Below are positions 6,020 to 13,929 of a stretch of 33,314 nt of DNA, piece after piece. Numbering within the stretch: position 1 is the first letter of the stretch; each line of letters starts with the position of its first letter. Under the pieces are notes generated by a model. The model had not been told where the DNA came from. It made no database searches and saw only the letters and a list, made by a program, of their open reading frames with translations. Position numbers and translations under genes: made by a program. The stretch is from Sphaerochaetaceae bacterium (GTDB lineage Bacteria; Spirochaetota; Spirochaetia; Sphaerochaetales; Sphaerochaetaceae): NCBI GenBank assembly GCA_024699225.1, contig JAILPZ010000048.1, positions 1 to 33,314 on the forward strand, read 5' to 3'.

Positions 6020-6955
6020 ATGACACTGAAAATTACAACTATCGGTGAGGTACTTGTTGATCTCACCCAGACTTCCATCGACTCAAACAACATAGCACAT
6101 TTTGCCGCAAACCCCGGCGGAGCCCCTGCAAACGTAGCAGTAGCAGCCTCCAAACTCGGAGTAGAAACTGCCTTTGTAGGCTGTGTGGGCAAAGATTCCT
6201 TTGGCAACCTGCTCAGGGATGCTCTTATCCGATACAACGTCAACGTTGACGGTCTTCAGGTTACCGCCAAAGCCGGAACAACACTGGCTGTAGTTACGGT
6301 AGCCCCCTCAGGAGAGAGAAGCTTCTCATTCTTCAGAAATCCGGGTGCAGACACCCAGATTAAGGAAGAAGAAGCCATGAACAGCATAAGGGGCACAGAC
6401 ATACTTCATTTCGGAAGTGTAAGCCTTACCGACCCGTTCTGCAGGGAAGTAGTTATGAACGTAGTCAGCAGGGCCCGTGAGGAAGGAGTCATAATCACAT
6501 ATGACCCGAACTTCAGGGCAAGTCTGTGGAACAGTCACCAGGAAGCAGTTCGCAGAATGAGGGACGTACTGCCCTACTGCGACATAATCAAAATCAGTGA
6601 TGAGGAAACAGAACTCCTTACAGGAGAAAAAGACAGCGATAAAGCTGCAAAGGTCCTGCTTGATAAGGGCCTTAAGCTTGTTCTTGTAACCCTCGGTCCG
6701 GATGGGGCCTACTACTGCACAAAGGATGTCAGTGGAACAGTTAAGGGCTACAGGGTAAAGGTAGCTGACACAAACGGCGCCGGAGACACATTCTTCGGAG
6801 CCTTCCTGTCAAAACTTGCAAAGAGAGGAAGCATAGAAAACCTCACAGGTGAAGAACTCAGTGAATATGTAGATTTTGCAAATAAAGCTGCTTCAATTAC
6901 TACAAGCCGCAGTGGAGCCATGCCGGCCATGCCATATTTGGAGGAAGTAAAATAA
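6020..6955 (+). CDS. PfkB-family fructokinase
   Basis: The protein has 311 residues and is a ribokinase-fold sugar kinase. PfkB signature 1 is NPGGAPANVAVAASKLG (about 31-47) and signature 2 is DTNGAGDTFFGAF (250-262), with catalytic base Asp256. GGAPANVA and the length are those of bacterial fructokinases (ScrK type), which make fructose 6-phosphate from fructose and ATP. It overlaps the next gene by one base (TAATG), so it is translationally coupled to the amylosucrase-like enzyme, whose action on sucrose would release fructose. No Shine-Dalgarno sequence precedes the ATG. A TATTAT box at 6000-6005 could give a short leader; readthrough from the FAH gene is equally possible. Confidence 0.9.
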   Translation: MTLKITTIGEVLVDLTQTSIDSNNIAHFAANPGGAPANVAVAASKLGVETAFVGCVGKDSFGNLLRDALIRYNVNVDGLQVTAKAGTTLAVVTVAPSGERSFSFFRNPGADTQIKEEEAMNSIRGTDILHFGSVSLTDPFCREVVMNVVSRAREEGVIITYDPNFRASLWNSHQEAVRRMRDVLPYCDIIKISDEETELLTGEKDSDKAAKVLLDKGLKLVLVTLGPDGAYYCTKDVSGTVKGYRVKVADTNGAGDTFFGAFLSKLAKRGSIENLTGEELSEYVDFANKAASITTSRSGAMPAMPYLEEVK

Positions 6956-8808
6956 TGGACAAATCAAAATGGAACGAAGAATTTCTTAACAGATTCAACG
7001 CACACGAAGAGGAGCTGCGTTATCTTTACTGTGAACTTTATCACAACGACATGCAGGCATACGAGTATTTTGTATCCATGCTTTACAGACTCTGGTCTGA
7101 CAGACCTGAAAACCTCAAGATGATAGACAGGGCAAGAGAAGCAGAACCAGACTGGTACAAGGGAAACACCCTTACAGGCATGCTCATGTATGTAAATGCA
7201 TTTGCAGGCAACCTCAAGGGCGTAAAGGAAAAGCTCGACTATATTGAGGACTGCGGAGTTAACTACCTGCACCTCATGCCTCTTCTTGAAAGCCCTGAAG
7301 GAAGAAGTGACGGAGGCTATGCCGTAAGCAACTTCCGCAAGGTTCAGAAAGAACTTGGAACTATGAGAGACCTCCAGAGCCTGGCAACAGCCTGCCACAA
7401 GAGAGGAATCTCTGTCTGCCTTGACTTTGTCATGAACCACACAAGTGAAGATCACGAATGGGCAAAGCGTGCAAAGGCCGGAGAAAAAGAATTCCAGGAC
7501 CGCTATTTCTTCTACGACAACTGGGATATTCCAAACCAGTTTGAACAGACAGTTCCGCAGGTATTCCCTGTAACTGCACCGGGAAACTTCTCATGGTGTC
7601 AGGAAGCAGGAAAGGTTGTCATGACCACCTTCTACCCCTATCAGTGGGACCTTAACTATGCAAACCCTGTTGTCTTTAACGACATGACAGACAACATGCT
7701 TAACCTGTGCAACCACGGTGTAGACATTATCCGCCTGGACGCAGTTCCCTACATCTGGAAGCAGCTGGGAACAAACTGCCGCAACCTGCCGCAGGTACAC
7801 AACATGGTAAGAATGATGCGCATGGTAACAGAAATTGTCTGTCCGGGCACACTTCTTCTCGGAGAAGTTGTCATGGAGCCGAGCAAGGTTGTGCCCTACT
7901 TCGGCTCTGTTGAAAAGCCCGAATGCCACCTTCTCTACAACGTAACAACCATGGCAACAATCTGGCACACAGTGGCCACACAGGACGTAAGACTACTATC
8001 CCACCAGATGGAGCAGGTCTTCTCACTGCCCAAGGAATACACATTCTTAAACTACCTTCGCTGCCACGACGATATAGGCTGGGGCCTTGACTACCCCTTC
8101 CTCTCTCAGTTCGGCCAGAGCGAAGTTCCCCACAAGAAATATCTTAACGACTTTTTAACAGGCCGCTGGCCCTTAAGCTTTGCAAGAGGAGAACTCTACA
8201 ACGATGACCCCCGCCTTGGAGATGCCAGACTCTGTGGAACCACAGCATCTCTCTGTGGCATAGAAGCTGCCCTTGATTCGGATAACAAGGAAGCTCTTGA
8301 TAAGGCCATAACGCTGGACACCATGCTTCATGCATTTATGTTCACCCTCAGCGGAGTACCCGTACTCTACAGCGGTGATGAGATTGCCCAGGAAAACGAC
8401 TACTCCTACCATGACAACCCGCTTAAGGCAGAAGACAGCCGTTACCTCCACAGAGGAAACCTCGACTGGGACAAGGCTGCAAGAAGAAAGAAGAGAGGTA
8501 CAGTTGAAAGCAAGGTCTTCAAGAACATTACAAAACTTGAACAGCTTCGGGACACTCACCGCGCCTTTGATTCAACAGCAGATACCTGGCTTGAGGAGAC
8601 AGGAAACCCGTCTGTAATAGGTATAGGCAGATACTTCAAGGGTGAGAAGATAGTTTCCTACTTCAACTTCTCAGACAGAATGCAGAGCATCTGGCTTCTT
8701 AAGCCCGAAAAGTACAAGAACCTTATGACAGGAAGAAAGCACAGCCTTCCGTACACAGATATTGAACCGTTTAACTTCAAGTGGTTCAGCGCAGAGGAGT
8801 TTGTATGA
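6955..8808 (+). CDS. GH13 amylosucrase-like enzyme
   Basis: The protein has 617 residues; GGAGG precedes the ATG, which overlaps the fructokinase stop. It has a helical N-terminal domain (1-90), then a GH13 barrel in the GH13_4 style. Catalytic residues are Asp262 (GVDIIRLDAVPYIW), Glu304 (LLLGEVVMEP) and Asp372 (LNYLRCHDDIGWG), matching the amylosucrase residues Asp286, Glu328 and Asp393. Amylosucrases split sucrose and either add glucose to an alpha-1,4-glucan or hydrolyse it, releasing fructose. There is no signal peptide, so it acts in the cytoplasm. Next to a PTS the natural substrate may be sucrose freed by the HAD phosphatase or sucrose 6-phosphate itself. A sucrose hydrolase activity is the alternative. 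Confidence 0.88.
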   Translation: MDKSKWNEEFLNRFNAHEEELRYLYCELYHNDMQAYEYFVSMLYRLWSDRPENLKMIDRAREAEPDWYKGNTLTGMLMYVNAFAGNLKGVKEKLDYIEDCGVNYLHLMPLLESPEGRSDGGYAVSNFRKVQKELGTMRDLQSLATACHKRGISVCLDFVMNHTSEDHEWAKRAKAGEKEFQDRYFFYDNWDIPNQFEQTVPQVFPVTAPGNFSWCQEAGKVVMTTFYPYQWDLNYANPVVFNDMTDNMLNLCNHGVDIIRLDAVPYIWKQLGTNCRNLPQVHNMVRMMRMVTEIVCPGTLLLGEVVMEPSKVVPYFGSVEKPECHLLYNVTTMATIWHTVATQDVRLLSHQMEQVFSLPKEYTFLNYLRCHDDIGWGLDYPFLSQFGQSEVPHKKYLNDFLTGRWPLSFARGELYNDDPRLGDARLCGTTASLCGIEAALDSDNKEALDKAITLDTMLHAFMFTLSGVPVLYSGDEIAQENDYSYHDNPLKAEDSRYLHRGNLDWDKAARRKKRGTVESKVFKNITKLEQLRDTHRAFDSTADTWLEETGNPSVIGIGRYFKGEKIVSYFNFSDRMQSIWLLKPEKYKNLMTGRKHSLPYTDIEPFNFKWFSAEEFV

Positions 8809-9629
8809 ACAAAAAACTGATTTTTCTTGATATTGACGGAACCCTGACAGAAGCCGGAAGCAATGTACCGCCAGAGAGTGCACTCATTGCAGTCCGCCGT
8901 GCCATGGAAAACGGCCACAAGGTCTTCCTCTGCACAGGAAGAAACCCCGCCATGCTCGCCCCTGTTCTCAAATACGGTTTTGACGGAGCTGTAGCCTGTG
9001 GAGGCGGATACATCTTCACAACAGATGAAGTTCTCTACGACTGCCCCATGACCGAGGAGCAGAGAGTTCAGGGAATGGAAATTCTCAAGAGAAACGGCGT
9101 TTTCAGAACAGTTGAAGCCAAGGACATAACATACGGGGATGAGGATCTTGCAGACTTCCTCGCTGAAGCATCTGAAGGAAACAGCGAGCTTATCAGATGG
9201 AGAAAGGCACTTGCAGAAGAGCTTAACATCCACAGCATGAGCGAGTATGACGGAAGACCCATCTACAAGATTGTCTTCATGTGCAGAAAACACGAGCAGC
9301 TTGCAGAAGCAAAAGCAGCACTGGGAGACCAGTTTAACTTTGTTGTCCAGGATGTTGCTGCCCACAACTGCCTTAACGGCGAACTTGTAAACAGAAAATT
9401 CGACAAGGGTCGCGGAGTTAAGATTGTTGCAAAGCACTATGGAATACCAATTGAAGATACAATCGGGTTCGGAGACAGTATGAACGACCTTGAGATGATT
9501 CAGACAGTCGGGATGAGTGTTTGCATGGATAATGGAAGCCCTCTGCTGAAAAAAGAAAGCAAAATGGTCTGTCCGGCAGTTACAGATGACGGATTGTTCA
9601 AAGCTTTTACTGAATTAGGCTTAATTTAA
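8805..9629 (+). CDS. Cof-type HAD-IIB sugar phosphatase
   Basis: The protein has 274 residues from the ATG overlapping the previous stop (ATGA); AGAGGAG lies upstream, and the longer frame from 8781 is not used. HAD motif I is LDIDGT (Asp9 nucleophile, Asp11 acid/base), motif II is CTGRN (about 43-47), motif III lysine lies near KGRGVK, and motif IV is GFGDSMNDLEM. The C2 cap between residues 85 and 185 is typical of HAD-IIB enzymes, which dephosphorylate sugar phosphates. Coupling to the amylosucrase-like gene suggests a substrate in sucrose breakdown, for example sucrose 6-phosphate or glucose 6-phosphate, but this is inference; many Cof proteins are promiscuous. Confidence 0.9.
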   Translation: MNKKLIFLDIDGTLTEAGSNVPPESALIAVRRAMENGHKVFLCTGRNPAMLAPVLKYGFDGAVACGGGYIFTTDEVLYDCPMTEEQRVQGMEILKRNGVFRTVEAKDITYGDEDLADFLAEASEGNSELIRWRKALAEELNIHSMSEYDGRPIYKIVFMCRKHEQLAEAKAALGDQFNFVVQDVAAHNCLNGELVNRKFDKGRGVKIVAKHYGIPIEDTIGFGDSMNDLEMIQTVGMSVCMDNGSPLLKKESKMVCPAVTDDGLFKAFTELGLI

Positions 9630-9650
9630 TTATATTAAAGCATTATTTTC

Positions 9651-9679
9651 TTTACTTATGAGAAATCACAAAGTAGAAT
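9651..9679 (+). promoter_or_regulatory. promoter of the PTS genes
   Basis: TTTACT (9651-9656), 17-bp spacer, TAGAAT (9674-9679). The transcript would begin near 9686 inside the small inverted repeat ATAGG (9683-9687) / CCTAT (9695-9699), then run through a terminator-like hairpin before the EII gene. Confidence 0.55.
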
Positions 9680-9707
9680 TACATAGGATTTATCCCTATT
9701 AGTTTTT

Positions 9708-9734
9708 CCACGGGTATCCGCCCGTGGGTTTTTT
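9708..9734 (+). terminator. terminator, possibly an attenuator in the PTS leader
   Basis: CCACGGG (9708-9714) pairs with CCCGTGG (9721-9727), followed by TTTTTTATTTTT. It ends the fructokinase-GH13-HAD transcript but also lies downstream of a promoter and only 20 nt before the EII start codon, so it may act as a regulated leader terminator. No recognisable BglG/LicT antiterminator target was seen. Confidence 0.8.
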
Positions 9735-9754
9735 ATTTTTCAGGAGGAAACTAT

Positions 9755-11599
9755 ATGGCTCTCGACTACAGAAAATGTGCCGAGCAGATCTCTGCCAACA
9801 TTGGCGGAGGTGCTAACGTAGTCAGCGCAGCACACTGCGCTACAAGACTTCGTCTGGTTATTGCTGACAACAGCAAAATCAACAAGAAGGCCCTTGAAGA
9901 CGTTGAAGGCGTCAAGGGTATGTTTGAGTCCAACGGACAGCTCCAGCTGATCATTGGAACAGGAACAGTAAACAAGGTTTATGATGAGTTCCTCGCAGTT
10001 ACAGGTGTTTCTGCAGCTACAAAGGATGATGTAAAGAAGGCTGCAGCTTCACAGATGCCTCTTTGGAAGAAGATTCTTAAGACTCCCGGTGACGTCTTTG
10101 TTCCTATTCTTCCCGCTATCGTAGCATCTGGTCTCATGATGGGTCTTGTTGAGGCTCTGGCTAAGGTTATTCCTACATTCGGTGCTTCCGGATGGTTCCA
10201 GTTCCTCGACATGGTTGCAAACACAGCTTTTGCACTCCTTCCGGTTCTTGTTGCTGTTTCTTCAGCAAGAGTATTCGGCGGAAACATCTTCCTCGGTGCT
10301 GTTATTGGTATCATGATGGTCCACCCCGCTCTTATGAACGCATGGACAGTCACACCGGAAAACCAGCCTCAAGTATGGATTCAGCTCGGATTCCTTAAGG
10401 TTTCAGCAGTAGGTTATCAGGGTCACGTTATTCCGGTAATACTGGCGGTCCTTCTCATGTCTACACTCGAGAAGTGGCTGCACAAGCATGTTCCTGAGAT
10501 GATTGACCTCTTTGTCACTCCGCTCGTAACAGTTCTTACAACAGCATTTGCTACATTCATGATTATCGGACCTATCTTCTCAGTTCTCGAGAACTACGTT
10601 CTTGTAGGTGCACAGTGGCTCGTAACTTCAACAGGCGGTATTGGTGCTCTTATCATGGGTGCTATCTATCCGTTTACAGTTGTCATGGGTCTTCACCACA
10701 TGTACAACGTTATTGAAGCAGGTATGCTCGCTTCCGGTGGACTTAACATCTGGATGCCGATTGCTTCAGCTGCAAACTTTGCACAGTTTGGTGCTTGTAT
10801 TGCTGTAGCAGTAAAGTGCCGCAACGCAAAGCTCAAGTCAGTAGCTCTTCCGTCATCACTTTCAGCAGCTCTCGGAATTACAGAGCCGGCAATCTTCGGT
10901 GTTAACTTCCGCTTCATGAAGCCGTTTATCGCAGGTGTTATCGGTGGTGCAGTAGGTTCACTCTTTGGTGCTATCACAAGCCTCGGTGCAACAGCATACG
11001 GCGTAACAGGTATCCCCGGATATCTTATTATCAACAACAAGCTCGTCTACACAATCCTTCTCCTCATCTCAGGCGGTATTGCATTTGTAGTAACAACAGT
11101 TATCTGGAAGGAAGAAAAGGCTGAAGAAGCTTCCAAGGCTGAAGAAAAGAAAGCTGAAGCAGCTCCGTTTGATGCTCCTGTAGTTATCAAGTGCAAGAAC
11201 GGCGTTGTAAAGCAGCCGGTTAAGGGAACAGTTGTAAAGAGAGAAGAAATTCCTGATGCAACATTCTCAGCAGGTGTTCTCGGAGACGGTGTTGGAGTAA
11301 AGCCCGTTGAAGGTCTTGTTGTAGCTCCGTTTGACGGAACAGTTTCATCTGTAGCAGACAGCAAGCACGCTGTAGGTCTTGAAGCCAACGGAATGGAACT
11401 TCTTATCCACGTCGGCGTTGACACAGTCAATATGAAGGGTGACGGATTTAACTGCCTTGTTGCCGAAGGTGACGCAGTTAAGGCTGGCCAGCCCCTTATC
11501 CGCTTTGATATGGCTAAGATTGAGAAGGCCGGTTACAACAACACAGTAGCAGTCCTTCTCACAAACTCAGAAGATCTTGAGGAGGTTGTCTGCGGTTGA
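9755..11599 (+). CDS. scrA: PTS sucrose-type transporter, enzyme IIBCA
   Basis: The protein has 614 residues with AGGAGG upstream. The domain order is IIB, IIC, IIA. IIB (1-85) carries the phosphocysteine Cys28 in SAAHCATRLRLVI. IIC (about 105-450) has about ten membrane segments and the sucrose-type stretch ANTAFALLPVLVAVSSARVF. A charged Glu/Lys/Ala linker (about 455-475) leads to a glucose-type IIA (about 480-614) with the phospho-His552 in LLIHVGVDTV. It imports sucrose as sucrose 6-phosphate at the cytoplasmic membrane; trehalose or a beta-glucoside remains possible. HPr and enzyme I follow directly, giving a complete phosphorelay, and fructokinase lies upstream. Confidence 0.9.
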   Translation: MALDYRKCAEQISANIGGGANVVSAAHCATRLRLVIADNSKINKKALEDVEGVKGMFESNGQLQLIIGTGTVNKVYDEFLAVTGVSAATKDDVKKAAASQMPLWKKILKTPGDVFVPILPAIVASGLMMGLVEALAKVIPTFGASGWFQFLDMVANTAFALLPVLVAVSSARVFGGNIFLGAVIGIMMVHPALMNAWTVTPENQPQVWIQLGFLKVSAVGYQGHVIPVILAVLLMSTLEKWLHKHVPEMIDLFVTPLVTVLTTAFATFMIIGPIFSVLENYVLVGAQWLVTSTGGIGALIMGAIYPFTVVMGLHHMYNVIEAGMLASGGLNIWMPIASAANFAQFGACIAVAVKCRNAKLKSVALPSSLSAALGITEPAIFGVNFRFMKPFIAGVIGGAVGSLFGAITSLGATAYGVTGIPGYLIINNKLVYTILLLISGGIAFVVTTVIWKEEKAEEASKAEEKKAEAAPFDAPVVIKCKNGVVKQPVKGTVVKREEIPDATFSAGVLGDGVGVKPVEGLVVAPFDGTVSSVADSKHAVGLEANGMELLIHVGVDTVNMKGDGFNCLVAEGDAVKAGQPLIRFDMAKIEKAGYNNTVAVLLTNSEDLEEVVCG

Positions 11600-11613
11600 C
11601 GCAGACACCTTTT
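11584..11613 (+). other. intercistronic hairpin between EII and HPr
   Basis: GGTTGTCTGCG (11584-11594) and CGCAGACACC (11600-11609) form a 10-bp stem with one bulged T and a GTTGA loop over the EII stop codon, followed by four Ts. It could be a leaky terminator or an mRNA-stabilising element that sets the ratio of EII to HPr and enzyme I. Confidence 0.6.
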
Positions 11614-11630
11614 CAAACAAGGAGAACTAT

Positions 11631-11888
11631 ATGAAAACATTTGAATACACAATACAGGACCCTATCGGAATTCACGCACGTCCGGCAGGACTTCTTGTTA
11701 AGGAAGTAAAGAAATACACATCAGCAGTAACTATCGTCAAGGGTGAGAAGTCTGTTAACGCTCTCAAGCTCATGGCTATCATGGGTCTTGGCATCAAGCA
11801 GGGTGAAACAGTCAAGGTTACAGTTGAAGGTGATGACGAGGATAAGGCAGCAGCTGAAATCGAAGCATTCTTCAAGGCAAATCTCTAA
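11631..11888 (+). CDS. ptsH: HPr phosphocarrier protein without the usual Ser46
   Basis: The protein has 85 residues, with AAGGAG before the ATG. The active-site motif GIHARPAG holds His15, which takes phosphate from enzyme I and gives it to EIIA. In the ungapped alignment to Bacillus HPr the regulatory site KS46IMG reads L45-K46-L-M-A, so the serine phosphorylated by HPr kinase is replaced by lysine. Such an HPr can drive sugar transport but should not be switched by HPr kinase/phosphorylase or give the P-Ser-HPr corepressor of CcpA. It lies between the EII and enzyme I genes. A second ordinary HPr could exist elsewhere in the genome. Confidence 0.95.
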   Translation: MKTFEYTIQDPIGIHARPAGLLVKEVKKYTSAVTIVKGEKSVNALKLMAIMGLGIKQGETVKVTVEGDDEDKAAAEIEAFFKANL

Positions 11889-11909
11889 TCAGAATCCAAG
11901 GAGTAAACT

Positions 11910-13589
11910 ATGATTTCAATTCAGGGAAAAGGCGTTTCAACAGGCGTTGCACTCGGCCCCCTCTATTTCTACAAAAGGTCCAAGGCTGAAGTAACACGTG
12001 AGACAGTCAAGGATACAGAAGCTGAATGGGCACGCTTTAAGGCAGCTCAGGAAAAGACTGTAGAACAGCTCGGTGAACTTGCCGAGAAGGCAAGAAAAGA
12101 AGCCGGAGATGAGGCAGCCCTTCTCTTTGAGACTCACCAGCTCATGGCTGAAGACCTTGATTATGAAGAAGCCATCCAGGGTCTTATCCAGGATGATAAG
12201 CTTAACGCAGTAGCAGCAGTCTCAGACACAGCTGCACAGTTTGCTGAAATGTTTGCCTCAATGGATGATGCATACATGCAGGCAAGAGCAGCAGACGTCA
12301 AAGACGTATCTTCCAGAATTATAGGTATTCTTACCGGTGCAGTTCAGGGCGGTATTGACTCAGATGTTCCTGTAATCCTTGCTGCAGATGATCTGGCTCC
12401 AAGTGAAACAGTTCAGCTGGACAAGAGCAAGATTCTCGGTTTTGTAACAGAAGGCGGAAGCGGCTCAAGCCACACAGCCATTCTTGCAAGAACAATGGGA
12501 ATCCCGGCAATTATCGGTGTAGGAAAGCAGGTCAAGAAAGAGTATGAAGGCCGCGAGGTTGCAATCGACGGTACAAAGGGCGAGATTATCGTAGATGCCG
12601 ACGAGAACACCAGAAAGCTCGTACTCAACAAGATTGCCGAGCAGAAGAAAACACGTGAACTTCTTGAGAAGCTCAAGGGTCTTGAAAACAAGACAAAAGA
12701 CGGACAGAGCATCCGCATCTACTGCAATATCGGAAGTCCTGATGATGTTGCTGCAGTACTCGGAAACGATGCCGGCGGTGTCGGCCTCTTCCGCTCAGAG
12801 TTCCTTTATCTGAACTGTGACGACTATCCGTCAGAAGAGTTCCAGTTTGAAGCCTATAAGAAGGTTCTTTCAGACATGGGAGACAAGGAAGTTGTTATCA
12901 GAACACTTGATATTGGTGCTGACAAGCAGATTGACTACTTTGATCTTCCCAAGGAAGAGAACCCGGCTATGGGTAACAGAGCTCTCAGAATCTGTCTTCA
13001 GAGACCTGAAATCTTCCGCACACAGCTTAGAGCTCTCTACAGAGCTTCAGCTTTCGGCCACCTCTGCATTATGTTCCCGATGGTAACAAGTGTATGGGAA
13101 GTCAGAGAAGCAAAGAAGATGTGTGAAAGAGTAAAGGCAGAGCTTACCAAGGAAGGAAAGGCATTCAGTGCAGACGTACAGGTTGGTATTATGATTGAGA
13201 CACCTGCAGCAGCTGTTATGAGTGACCGCCTTGCCAAGGAAGTAGACTTCTTCTCCTGCGGAACAAACGACCTGACACAGTACACACTTGCCTGTGACAG
13301 ACAGAACGCAGATCTCGGAAGATTCTTCAATCCGCATCATCCGGCAGTTCTCAGACTTCTCAAGATGGTCTGTGACAACGCTCACAAGAACGGTATCTGG
13401 GTAGGTATCTGCGGAGAACTTGGTGCAGACCTGACTCTTACAGAGACATTCCTCTCAATCGGTATTGATGAGCTGAGCGTCTCTCCGAGAGCAGTTCTTC
13501 CTCTCAGACAGAAGGTACGTGAAACAAACGTAGCAGTCTGTAAGGAAAGTGTACTGAGCACTCTTCTTGGAGACGTAACACCAGTCTGA
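11910..13589 (+). CDS. ptsI: PTS enzyme I (phosphoenolpyruvate-protein phosphotransferase)
   Basis: The protein has 559 residues with AAGGAG upstream. The active His188 is in GGSGSSHTAILART. The PEP-binding barrel has GVGLFRSEFLYL (about 290-300), FFSCGTNDLTQYTLACDR and GICGELGADLT, which holds the catalytic Cys. Length and order are normal. It takes phosphate from PEP and passes it to HPr in the cytoplasm. Some usually invariant spots vary, for instance Ser for Thr in LFRSEF and Cys in FFSCGTND. It is the last gene of the PTS operon, which ends at the terminator at 13611. Confidence 0.96.
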   Translation: MISIQGKGVSTGVALGPLYFYKRSKAEVTRETVKDTEAEWARFKAAQEKTVEQLGELAEKARKEAGDEAALLFETHQLMAEDLDYEEAIQGLIQDDKLNAVAAVSDTAAQFAEMFASMDDAYMQARAADVKDVSSRIIGILTGAVQGGIDSDVPVILAADDLAPSETVQLDKSKILGFVTEGGSGSSHTAILARTMGIPAIIGVGKQVKKEYEGREVAIDGTKGEIIVDADENTRKLVLNKIAEQKKTRELLEKLKGLENKTKDGQSIRIYCNIGSPDDVAAVLGNDAGGVGLFRSEFLYLNCDDYPSEEFQFEAYKKVLSDMGDKEVVIRTLDIGADKQIDYFDLPKEENPAMGNRALRICLQRPEIFRTQLRALYRASAFGHLCIMFPMVTSVWEVREAKKMCERVKAELTKEGKAFSADVQVGIMIETPAAAVMSDRLAKEVDFFSCGTNDLTQYTLACDRQNADLGRFFNPHHPAVLRLLKMVCDNAHKNGIWVGICGELGADLTLTETFLSIGIDELSVSPRAVLPLRQKVRETNVAVCKESVLSTLLGDVTPV

Positions 13590-13610
13590 TGATTATTTAC
13601 TGATTATCAC

Positions 13611-13642
13611 AGGGCACCTCTTGATGGGGTGTCCTTTTTTTT
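13611..13642 (+). terminator. intrinsic terminator of the PTS operon
   Basis: AGGGCACC (13611-13618) pairs with GGTGTCCT (13628-13635) with one wobble, followed by a run of eight Ts. It overlaps the promoter proposed for the acylphosphatase gene. Confidence 0.85.
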
Positions 13643-13649
13643 CTACATT
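13621..13649 (+). promoter_or_regulatory. acylphosphatase promoter, leaderless geometry
   Basis: TTGATG (13621-13626), 17-bp spacer, TACATT (13644-13649); the ATG follows after 7 nt, so transcription should start at or beside the start codon. The -35 box lies in the loop of the upstream terminator. Confidence 0.5.
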
Positions 13650-13656
13650 TAAAAAC

Positions 13657-13929
13657 ATGAACAGCACAAGATGGCACATTTACTTCTCAGGCCGCGTCCA
13701 GCATGTAGGTTTCCGCTATACTGCCTACTATTTCTGCAAGGCACTCTACCTTACCGGCTGGGTTAAAAACCTTGAAGACGGAAGGGTTGAGATGGAGATT
13801 CAGGGTCCTGTTGCCTCTTTAAGAAAGTTCCTCATCCAGATAAAAAGCGTAAACCACATAAGAATTGAAAAAGCTCTTGTCAATGAAATAGAGATGGTTG
13901 AGGCTGACAGAAAGTTCCGCGTTCTTTAA
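13657..13929 (+). CDS. acylphosphatase
   Basis: The protein has 90 residues from the ATG at 13657; the frame is open upstream but that part would overlap the terminator. The signature GRVQHVGFR (about 11-19) carries the phosphate-binding arginine, and GWVKNLEDGRVE carries the catalytic asparagine. These small enzymes hydrolyse carboxyl-phosphate bonds such as acetyl phosphate or 1,3-bisphosphoglycerate. No Shine-Dalgarno site precedes the ATG. The gene converges on azlD and the two stop codons overlap (13926-13929). Confidence 0.93.
   Translation: MNSTRWHIYFSGRVQHVGFRYTAYYFCKALYLTGWVKNLEDGRVEMEIQGPVASLRKFLIQIKSVNHIRIEKALVNEIEMVEADRKFRVL

Noticed and set aside
8658-9437. Long antisense frame across the HAD gene
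   Set aside because: Shadow of codon bias; no start signals or motifs.
9708-9740. BglG/LicT antiterminator target (RAT) in the PTS leader
   Set aside because: The sequence before the hairpin does not match the RAT pattern I know.
13926-13929. Overlapping stop codons of acylphosphatase and azlD as a regulatory device
   Set aside because: Short convergent 3' overlaps are common in compact genomes; nothing else supports a role.
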